From contig CM060201.1 of NCBI GenBank assembly GCA_030562195.1, positions 34,764,067 through 34,828,066 on the forward strand: a DNA stretch of 64,000 nt. Direction: 5' to 3'. Under the pieces are notes generated by a model, which saw nothing but the letters and a program-made list of their open reading frames with translations, did not search any database and was not told the origin of the DNA. Shown in pieces: positions 48,801-60,800 of the stretch (position 1 is its first letter; each line of letters starts with the position of its first letter). The DNA is from Nipponacmea schrenckii. Lineage: Eukaryota; Mollusca; Gastropoda; Lottiidae. Made by a program: the position numbers and the translations under genes.

Positions 48801-51800
48801 GGTATCCCAACTGTGAGAGTAGAGTAGGGAACACAACTGTGAGAGTAGAGTAGGGAACACAACTGTGAGAGTAGAGTAGGGAACACAACTGTGAGAGTAG
48901 AGTAGGGAACACAACTGTGAGAGTACAGTAGGAAAAACAACCGTGAATGTAGAGTAGGAACACAACTGTGTGAGTAGAGCAGGGAACAAAACTGTGAGAG
49001 TAGAGTAGGAAACACATCTCTGAGAGTAGAGTAGGAAACAACTGTTAGAGTAGAGTAAGGAACACAACTGTGAGAGTAGAGTAAGGAAAACAACTGTGAG
49101 AGAAGAGTATGGAAAACACAACTGTGTGAGTAGAGTATGGAACAAAACTGTGAGAGTAGAGAAGACAACAGAACTGTGAAAGTAGAGTAGGGAACACAAC
49201 CGTGAGAGTAGAGTAGGGATCACAACTGTGGGACAGGAGTAGGAAACACAAACTGTGAGAGAAGAGTGGGAACACAAATTGTGAGAGTAGAGTAGGAAAC
49301 ACAACTGTGAGAGTAGAGTAGGGAACACTACTGTGAAAGTAGTGTAGGGAACACAACTGTGAGAGTAGAATAGGGAACACAACTGTGAGAGTAGAGTAGG
49401 GAAACAACTGTGAGAGTAGAGTAGGAAACACAACTGTGAGAGTAGAGTAGGGAACACAACTGTGAAAGTAGAGTAGGGAACACATCTGTGAGAGTAGAGT
49501 AAGGAACACAACTGTGAGAGTAGAGTAGGGAACACAACTGTGAGAGTAGAGTAGGGAACACAACTGTGAGAGTAGAGTAGGAAACACAACTGTGAGAGTA
49601 GAGTAGGGAACACAACTGTGAGAATAGATTAGGGAACACAACTGTGAGATTAGAGTAGAAAACACTACTGTTAGAGTAGAGAGAGTAGGGAAACATCTGT
49701 GAGAGAAAAGTAGGAAACACAACTGTGAGAGTAGAGTAGGGTACAACTGTGAGAGTAGAGAAGGGAACACAACTGTGAGAGTAGAGTGGGGACACAACTG
49801 CGAGATAAGAGTATGAAAACACAACTGTGTGAGTAGAGTAGGGAACACAACTGTGAGAGTAGAGTAGGAAACACAACTGTGAGAGTAGAGTAGGGAACAC
49901 AACTGTGAGAGTAGAGTAGGGAACACAACTGTGAGAATAGAGTAGGGAACTCAACTGTGATGGTAGAGTAGGGAACACAACTGTGAGAGAAGAGTAGGGA
50001 ACACAACTGTGAGAGAAGAGTAGGAAACACAACTGTAAGAGTAGAGTAGGGAACACAACTGTGAGAGTAGAGTAGGGAACACATCTGTGAGAGTAGAATA
50101 GGGAAAACAACTGTGGGAGAAGAGTAGGGAACACAACTGTGAGAGTAGAGTAGGGAACACAACTGTGAGAGTAGAGTAGGGAACACTACTGTGAGAGTAG
50201 AGTAGGGAACACAACTGTGAGAATAGAGTAGGGAACACAACTGTGAGAGAAGAGTAGGAAAACACAACTGTGTGAGTAGAGTAGGAAACACATCTGTGAG
50301 AGAGGAGTAGGAAACACAACTGTGAGGGTAGAGTAGGGAACACAACTGTGAGAGTAGAGTAGGGAACAAAACTGTGAGAGTAGAGTAGGGAACACAACTG
50401 TGAGAGTAGAGTAGGGAACACAACTGTGAGAGTAGAGTATGGGAAACAACTGTCAGAGAAGAGTAGGGTAAACACAACTGTGTGAGTAGAGTATGGAACA
50501 AAACTGTGTGAGTAGAGTATGGAACAAAACTGTGAGAATAGAATAGACAACAGAGCTGTGAGAGTAGAGTAGGGAAACACAACTATGATAGTAAAGTAGG
50601 GAACACAACTGTGAGAGTAGAGTAGGGAACACAACTGTGATAGTAGAGTAGGGAACACAACTGTGAGAGTAGAGTAGGGAAACACAACTATGAGAGTAGA
50701 GTAGGGAACACAACTGTGAGAGTAGAGTAGGGAAAACAACTGTGAGTAGAGTAGAGAAACACAACTGTTTGAGTAGAGTAGGAAACACAACTGTAAGAGT
50801 ATGGTTGGGAAACAACTGTGAGAGTAGAGTAGGAACACAACTGCGAGAGAAGAGAAGGGAACACAACTGTTATAGTAGAGTAGGGAACACAACTGTGAGA
50901 GTAGAGTAGGTAACACAAACTGTGAGAGTAAAGTAGGGAATACAACTGTGAGAGTAGCGTATGGACCGTTTCAACAATCAGATATTTTGTACAATATATT
51001 GCTTTGATGAGTTGTTCAAGCTTTATTTAATTAAAAAAGTCATAAGAAAAAAAACTTTACCGTTACTGGTTCAAGTAAGTATTTTTTCCAGATAGGCTGT
51101 CCAAAATGTTGATCGTCCGTTCGTAGAAATACTTTCTTTTGAGTAACCGTTTGTCCATAATCTTCAGTTACAGTTGAAGTGATTTCTAATTGATACCACT
51201 TGTTCCATTCTTTAGTATTGATAGAAATACCACATACACCATCAGCTGTTGGAGTAGGTTCACATTTCTCTTCCTTGTCCTGGGGTATATCAGCAGTTAC
51301 TGCTAGTGTACATCCGTCACGTTCACAACCAGTAGGAACTGTAGGCTGAATCCTTATCATCGCTTTCTCTCCTTCTTTTATATTAATAACTGAACTTTCA
51401 ACCTGATAATAATGGAAACAATATGCCAATAAATCAGGAATCAAAGGCATAGAAACAAGATTAATGTAAGATTTATACTGATGTACTTTGTTTTATAAAC
51501 GTTAAAATTTCTAGAATAGAATGATAGTGTACTTCTTAAAACTTGAACTTAAGTTGCAATGATCACTTCATGACTTGCATTGCTATTGTTACTATGACAG
51601 CGGATTCGAAATTCAATTTTGTCCTGATCAGAAACTACCAACTGAAATTTGTAATTGGATTTGCAGCATTTGATTTTAGGGCACTTCCTTACAATCATAT
51701 CAAAAACAAACTTCCGCTATTACAAGTGCAAAGTGGCGTCAAGGTGTTAGACGTAGTTATATAGCTTCATATTGCGAAGATGTCAGAAAACTTACTTTCA

Positions 51801-54800
51801 TTCCAATAAACTTCTTCTTACTTATTGATGGTAAACTTGGACTTCGCTTTGTATCTACGGCTGCTATTATACCACAGTGGAGCTAAAATAGAAATAAACA
51901 TCTATACACAGACCAACGTTTCCTCATTTTCCTTTTATGTGAAGTAACATTCCGCATACGACAGCAATATGAAATATACTATTTCCGAATCGAATCTACG
52001 CTGATTTATTAAATAGATTAAACCTTATCTCAATAAAACAGTTTCTACAAGAAAAAATTTCACAATACCCAAATCAAACGACAGTGTGAAGTTAGTTTGT
52101 TATTGGTTATTCGTGAATAACGAATAACGAATAAAAAGCAAACTTCACATCTAATTCGTTATTCGTTTTTGACGAAAGGTGTAGTCCCTTTAATCTACCT
52201 ACAATTTATTTGATGTATTGTATTATTGTTTCCACTGTAAAAGGGGATAAGAGAGTGTCCTGGATTATAAATATAGTGCTGACTGTGCATGCATGTTTGA
52301 ACTGGACAGCTTGCATCTAGCTACGCCAACCAATAGCTTGCATGTTTGGCATCCAGAGTTCGAGTCGTGGTATAACTATAAGTGAGCCTGTCAAGCCTGG
52401 CCGGAAGTCAGAACAGAAAAGGATTCGTCGCCCCCAATCCTCGATATCTTTCTCTCACTACCTTTTAGAAGATCTATACCTAATATAAAACACAACGTGA
52501 AGTCATTTAAACATCTAGAAGTGTAACAATAACGAATAACTAAAGGCGAATACCCGCCCCCCCCCCCTTCTTGGTGCTTACAAAAGAAACGAATAACAAA
52601 TATCATAGCCTCCGTTTCTTCTTATAAATCCAAATTTTCAAAGTCAAAGTCATTTCAACATCTAGAAGTGCTACAATAACGAAATGCGAAAAACGAAATG
52701 CGAAAAACAAATAACGAAAATCAAATAACGAAAAACGAATAACGAAAATCAAATAACGAAAAACGAATAACGAAAATCAAATAACGAAAAACGAATAACG
52801 AAAAACGAATAACGAATAGCGAAATTCCTCCTCTTGGTGCTTGTAAAGAACAAATAACGAAAAACTAAAAACGAATAACAAATAACGAATAACAAAAAAC
52901 GAATAACGTAAACGTATAGCGAATTTCCCATTTGTTTTGTGTTAAAGAACGAATAACAAATATCATAGCCTTTGTTTCTTCTTATAAATCCAAATTTTCA
53001 AAGTCAAAATCATTTCAACATCTACAAAAGAACGAATAACGAAAACGAAAAGCGAAACGAAAAACGAAAAACGAATAACGAAAACGAATAACGAAAATCA
53101 AATAACGAAAAACGAATAACGAAAATCAAATAACGAAAAACGAATAACGAAAATCAAATAACGAAAAACGAATAACGAAAAACGAATAACGAATAGCGAA
53201 ATTCCTCCTCTCGGTGCTTACAAAAGAACGAATAACGAAAACGAAAAGCGAATATGCCCCTCTTGGTGGTCAAAAAAGAACGAAAAACGAATAACGAAAA
53301 ACGAAACGAATAACGAATAGCGAATATTCTCCTCTCGGTGCTTACAAAAGAACGAATAACGAAAACGAAAAGGCTAATCGAACCCAAACCGACTCTTATT
53401 ATCCTCTTTATGACCTAATTGTTAAATATAAATGCCTGTTTCTGCTATTATCATAGAAGTATGTGTTTTAGGACAATAGTTTTCCACATGTAAAATATCA
53501 TATTTGCTTCACAATAGAATGTCGAACACGTATTTCTTTCACTTTATTTAATAATACACTTTGGTTTTGCTTGTCTTTTTCGATGTAGTTTAGTGTAACC
53601 ATGGAATCGTAGGAAGGTTGTTCTTACTCTTCTTGAAATTTAGTGCCACTTTCATTATAAAATTAACCTTATGCTGCGTCTTAACATTGAAAATTCAATT
53701 TCTCAAGATTGGTCAATATGAGTATATACTCATCAGTTAACTGACCTGGTGTCCACGTAAATCCATGTAAAATGTGAAAAATTCATATATATATCAGTAT
53801 TATTGAAAACCGCTTATTCAATTTATTAAGCGTTTTTATACTCCCACGTGAATATGTGGACGTGTTTTCTTGTCCCCCCTGTTCGTCAGTCTGTCGGTCC
53901 GTCGGTTCGTCAACATTTGTCGTAGACACTATAGAAGCTACAATCTTATATGGATTTTAATGAAACATGGTTTGAGCATTGGAATTGAAAAGACGGCGGT
54001 CAAGTTCGAATATGACAATTTTTTAGATGAACAGTTTTTGAGTTATTGTCCTTTACCTAGTTAATTCTTGTATTGTTCAAGCAATAAAACTTACAATTTT
54101 CAAAGGATTTTGAAAATGAACGGTTTGATTTATTGCCTTTGACTTTGTGGAATTACGTCATAATTCTATTGTGGTTGCAATAAGAAGCTTATATTTTTAA
54201 AGGATTTTGATGAAACTTGATGTAAGGATTAGAATTGACCAGGAGTCAAGTTTGAATTTGACGATTTTTTAATGTACAGTTTTTGAGTTTTTGCCCTTGA
54301 CGTAGTAAATATGCGTCATTAATATTTTGTGGGTGCAAAAGAAGCTACAATTTTTTAATAGATGTGATGAACGTATGAGTATTGAAATAGATAAGATGGT
54401 AGTTTGAATTTGACGATTTTCCATGAATAGTTTTTTAGTTATTGCCCTTGACTTAGTAAGATTGCATCAAAATGGTATTGTGGGTGCATAAAAGCTGCAG
54501 GATTCAAAGAATTTTGATGAAATTTGGTGCTAGCAATGGCATTGAAAAAATATTCAATGAATGTTTTTTGAGTTATTGCTCCATTATTATTCAAATTCAA
54601 TCCACCAGTGGGCCTTTGTTACCTTGCCTGGCAAGCTATCGTTGAATAATCAATTTGCATTAGGATTGATACGTTTTTTGGGGATTTATCGGCTTATATA
54701 TGGTTTCTGTTATGTTATTTATGGCAACAGGTATATCTACTGATATATTCCCTGGCAAGAACTAATAATAATTAATTGAAATATTTCTACAGTTACCTCC

Positions 54801-57800
54801 CTTACCTCCCCTGTAATTTACACCAAGTTATTGTTTTTCCCTTCATTACGCGTTTATTGTGTGTGTATAAAAGCAATGGCGGATGTTGCACAAGGCAATG
54901 TTTGCTTACTCTTCTAGTCAGCTAATATCAAAATACCATAACATTTTCAAGCCAGATTTCTTAAAACTATTAGCCAGAATCAAGTGATCAAATGATAATC
55001 TGGATATAATTCTGGTGCTGGATGCCACTATTTTGCATAGTGATATAAAATGGTGTAACAATGTTACCTGAAATCCGACTGTAGTGATGTTACTCTCTCT
55101 TAACCTGGTATCGGTTAAACTTCTGATTTTATTGACATCATTATAATCTGTGTAGTCAGATTCGTACACCATCACGTCATTAACAAACCTTTTATAAATA
55201 CAAGTTATACAATACAATAATTAGTCGATTCTGTATTTTAATCACAAACCTGGTAAAAAAAAAAGATCAAAACTTAATCATGTTTGAAGATTTATTGTGT
55301 CATTGTCATAGATTAAACATAAAACATAAGGTTACATCTGTCTGATTAACCAAGCCTCTATCCACGCATCGTGTCCAATAATATGTTTAGTGTTATTAAT
55401 GACATATGAATTTCTGAAGTGATGGAAAAGACCGAAATCTACGATGAAAATATTTACGTCGTAAACTCACATAGGCTGGGCAACAAAGTAGGAAATGTTT
55501 TCATCTTCAATACAATTGATTTTGCAGTTTTGGTATATAGAGAATCTCTAACGAGTCTTTCTTGATATCAAAAATATCACCACAAGTCGATAAAAGTGCT
55601 AAATTCCGAGACTCTGACGAGGCTTATTGCACTTTTATCGAACTTTTATCGACGAATGGTGATATTTTTTTATATCAAGAAAGACGAGTTTGAGATTTTC
55701 TTTATCACTCAATATCGCTGTTGGATAACAAAGAAATAAACAGTGTATTTATTCTCATCCTCATAATTTATAACAGTTCCTTGTCCTGAACAATCAATGT
55801 TAACCATTTTTAAAAACTTGAGTGTCCACCATCTTGGATTTGAGCACTAAAAAAGTAGTTCCAGCACAGTCAAAGGCGCTGGCAGCCTTATCCAATCAGA
55901 AGGCTCGAAATCTTTAGACCGATAGAAACTACTGTCAACTGACCAATCAGAGAACCTATAAGCGTTATCTCCTAGTAGATATAGTGCAGTAGATAACGCT
56001 TTTTATCATACAAGCGATATCTACTGCAAAATACCTGATAAATAGTTATACAATACAATAATTGGTCACTTCTGTATTTTATATTGAGAATTCTTGATAA
56101 TTTATTGAAAGTACGATGATATTGTTTAAACATAACATCTATCTTAAAATACAATCTGATTTACCAAGCCCTTTTCCACGCAACGTGTCCAATAACAATA
56201 TCATGTATTCGGTATACGGTAGTTTCCTCGTTAAACCTACGTTGATGCACTAATACAGTCTCTGGTCTAATCCGCTACTCCTATCTTACAATACTCAAAA
56301 TACAAACAATACTAACTTACCATGTGGCCTTGTATACTAGGGACTCTCGATTGGGATTAGGGAAAGAACAGTCGAAAATAAATTCTTTTTCACTGAAATT
56401 GGAATTGGGAACCGTTCTCAAATTGGTATCAATTGTCACTGTTGTGTAAAATTCTAGTTGCCCTAAAAATAAAGAATTGAGATGGATATAAGTTTTATAT
56501 ATCTAGGCCTCCGTTATAAAAAAAAACCGAACCACAAAACGAAACCCGAAATCACAAAACAGCATATAAGAAATATATTGGTAACAATTATTGACTCATT
56601 TATTTGAGGCAGTACGTCAGTCAGTTAATACACTACAGTGGTTTGTTTCAGACATGTTTAATTTTATTAATGATTAAATTATTTTACTTATTTTTCACTT
56701 TTGTTTGGTGAATTATCCCTTTTTTGTTTACTATTCTCATCAACCCAGTAGAATTAAATCACATCTAAACACACGATATTAAAAAAATAATTAGAACTAG
56801 ATCCGTGAACGGTATTGATGCAGTGCGTATCCCTTTTGAACCGCTGTTAATATTCATTGGTCTATAATAAATTAATCTTAGTAGACGTACTACAACATTT
56901 GGTAGTAAAAAGTCGATACCTGTTCTGAAATAGAGCAGATTCAGGGTTTATATTCGAAGAGAGTGGGCAAGTAACAACCAAATTATATTATTTTATGTGG
57001 ATAGTATCATCTTAGACTATTTTATTTTTGATAAAAATAAACGTCTGGTCACTGAATAAATTACATATAAATTACAAAAATAGAAACAAACCATTTAAAA
57101 TGCCAAAAAGGCATTTTGTTAACATTGACACCATTATAAAATTAATAAAATATTTTAGAGTTTGATAAATTAGCTTAATTACTTCATAAGTTTTAATATT
57201 TATTTATCTCCCTTATCGACGTTGGATTGACGTATAAACTTTTAAAATATGAAAAAAAAATTAGCAGGGCTTATTTGCAATACGAATTTAGACACATTGA
57301 TTCGTCAATATAAATCAGAATTAGGTCACGTGACATGGCTGTAAAACCGGAAGTTGACATTGCACAACAAAAATGAAGACATCAATAGAAAGGTCTCGAC
57401 AAGGGCAATAAATTTTGTGCAGGTCACCAAAGGTCAAGGTCACGATATATGAACCTTCGAAACTTAGGCACTTAGTGAAAAATATAACCGGAAATAAAGG
57501 AAAAGCTAAATCGAAATTCAAAATTCGGCTGCTTGAGATTTGTTAGCAATCGATTGAAGATTACATAGACATCAAAATTACAATTGTCCGATTAACCCCT
57601 AAGGCCCCATTTTTCGTTTTACAAAAGTAAGTGGTTTAATGATGGCGGCTGACCTGTTACTTCCGGATCAATTTTTGTTAATTAGTGAATCATTATGGGT
57701 TAAGAGTAATTAATTTCAAAAAGAAAATTTCAAATATCTTAAGAATATCGAAGTTGAAATTTCAAGTTTAGAGTCGAATGACGTCACAACCGGAAGTGAT

Positions 57801-60800
57801 GTCGAAATTTTGAAAACAGAAATATGTTGACAAACAAAATGTCTATCTGCATGCAAATTTTTATTTTGCTCTAATCAAAAGTTTAGAAGTTAAAAAAGTG
57901 TTAAATTTAAATTACAAAAAGTCAGCGACAAAGAACGCACTGCAACAAAATAGTCATTTAGAAAACAAAGTTCAAAGAACGCACTGCAAATAAAAACTAG
58001 ATCCCCAGGCTTCGCGAGGTTCTGACGCAGTGCGTAGCAGTTTTGACATACGCTTTAAAACCGCCCCACAAAGTATCGGTAAAACAGTAACGTTATTGTA
58101 CAGCGTATGAGTCGTTTTATTTCAAAGCATAATCGGTTCGCTGAAACTCGTGTCATGTAGATCGCCGAAACGCATAATTTATCAATCAGCTTTTAACGAT
58201 GAAATTCGCAATTTTCAAATGGTGGTAAAACGAAAAGTATACATCGTACAACAAAATATAATATATCAATGTTTAGATCTTATCGAGAGCTATCACATTC
58301 GTGCTGCTCACAAGGTCACCAAAGGTCAAGGTTAAAATATACGACCATTCGAAGTCCTTATATATTACTATCAGTTAAAATATCAAAAGCAAAATCAAAA
58401 TTCAAAAATCGGTTTCCAAATATGATTCAGAAATCGACATAACATTCTATAGGCATCAAAATTACACGAATCGGAGTATCTCCAGAGCCCCCATTTTGAT
58501 TTAAAGAAAATTACGCACAGTTAGTAGAGAAGAATATAAAAAATTTCCAAATACTAAAAAGCGCATTTTTGGTGGAAATATGTGGTTTTATATATCATTA
58601 CTAAGAGCAGATACACTGTAATAAGATTCAATATGAATTTTTGTTATTTATAAATTAGTTCACGTGACAGAGCTCCTTAAAAATAAAAATCACAAATTTC
58701 AATCGGTTATAAAACCGGAAGTAGACATCGGAAAACACAAATGAATATATCATTGAATAGATATCATCAAGGGCAATAAATCGTGTTCAGGTCACAAGGT
58801 CACCAAAGGTCAAGGTCACGAAATACGGGCCTTTGTAATTTTGGTCATTACCAAGAAAATTAAAATGGAAATAAAAGAAAATCAAAATAAAAAATCAAAA
58901 TTCGGCTTCTAAACAAAATTGCGCAATCGACTCTAGTTACTAGATATGAAAAAATAACGAAAATCGCTTTATCCCCTGAGGCCCCATTTTGAATTTTACA
59001 AATGTTTGACATTTCAATATGGCGGCTGATCTTTTGCTTCCGGTCCAGATTTTTTCATCTTCGTTTTTTTGTATGACTATTTGTAGCATGTTGCAAAACG
59101 AAGTTTTGAAACATCTTAAGAATTCCGGAAGTTAGGTTTCTAAAATTTACAAGAGAATAACTTCAAAACCGGAAGTTATGTCAAAAATTTGAAAAATAAT
59201 TTGAGATCGCATTTAAAATGTCTATCTACTTATAATTTTTCAGATGGATGAGAATAAAATTGTAGAAGTTGAAAAAAACGCAAATATTGAAATTAAAAAA
59301 GTCAGCTACAAAAGTAATAAAATTAGCAGTTTTATACTGCAGTTATGTAGCTAGCAGTTAAAAGAAGCTAACAAAAGAAGTTATGTCAAAATCAGTTGAA
59401 AAATAAAGATAATAGAGAGCAAAAACCAAATAAACGCCATTGCCCACAGCTCGTTTCCGGTTGCTCTAAATGACTTCATTTCACATTTAACAAATACAAG
59501 TCTCGCAGTTTGAATAGGCAATAGCAACTAGTAGTTTGTGGCAAGTTGCCTTCTATGAGAATAATCGAATGTGAAATTCGAAAAAAAAAAAAAACTAGAT
59601 CCCCAGGCTTCGCGAGGTTCTGACGCAGTGCGTAGCAGTTTTGATATACACTTTAAAACTGCCCCTTAAAGTATCCGTAGAACAGTAACGTTATTTTTAC
59701 AGAGTATAAGTCGTTTTATTTCAAATCATAATTGGTTCGCTGAAACTAGTGTCATGTAGATCGCCCAAACGCATAATTCAACAACCAGTTTTTAACGATG
59801 AAATTCGCAATTTTCAAATGGTGATAAAACGGAAAGTATGCATCGTACATCAAAAAATAATATATCAATGGATAGATCTTTTCGAGAGCTATCACATTTG
59901 TGCAGCTCACCAAAGGTCAAGGTTACAATATACGACCATTCGAAGTTTTTATATATTACTTTCGGTCAAAATATCAAAATCAAAATCAAAATTCAAAAAT
60001 CGGTTTCCAAATATAATTCAGGAATCGATATAACATTCTATAGACATCAAAATTACGCGAATCGTAGCATCTCCAGAGGCCCAATTTCGATTTAAAGAAA
60101 ATTACGCACAGTTAGTAGAGAAGAAAATATAAAATTTCCAAATATTTAAAAGCGCATTTTTGGTGGAAATATGTGGTTTAATATATCATTACAAAGAGCA
60201 GATGAACTATAATAAGATTTAATATAAATATTTGATATTTATGAATTAATTCACGTGACAGAGCTCGTTAAAAATAAAAATTACAAATTTCAATCGGCTA
60301 TAAAACCGGAAGTAGACATCGGACAACACAAATGAATATATCAGGGGGTAGATATCATCAAGGGCAATAACTCATGTTCAGGTCACAAGGTCACCAAAGG
60401 TCAAGGCACGAAATACGGGCCTTTGAAATTTTGGTCATTACCAAAAAAATTAAAATGGAAATAAAAGAACATCAAAATCAAAATTAAAAAATCGGCTCCC
60501 AAATAAAGTTGCGCAATCGACTCTAGTCATAAGATATGAAAAAATAATGAAAATCGCTTTATCACCTGAGGCCCCATTTTTAATTTTACAAAAGTTTAAC
60601 ATTTCAATATGGCGGCTTATCGTTTGCTTCCGGCCTGGATTTTTTCATCTTCGTTTTTTTGTATGACTATTTGTAGCATGTTGCAAAACGAATTTTTGAA
60701 ATATCTTAAGAATTCCGGAAGTTAGGTTTTTAAAATTTACAAGAGAATAACGTCAAAACCGGAAGTGATGTCGAAAATTTGAAAAATTATTTAAGATCGC

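Noticed and set aside
48689..50945. Long overlapping minus-strand open frames of up to 321 codons
   Set aside because: They are readings of a 26-bp minisatellite in all three frames, with no start context, domain or splice signals.
52270..52400. Second SINE-like stretch (gagttcgagtcgtgg resembles a B box)
   Set aside because: No matching A box or body could be recognised.
52391..53387. Phe/Arg/Tyr-rich minus-strand open frames
   Set aside because: ATAACG minisatellite read in frame.
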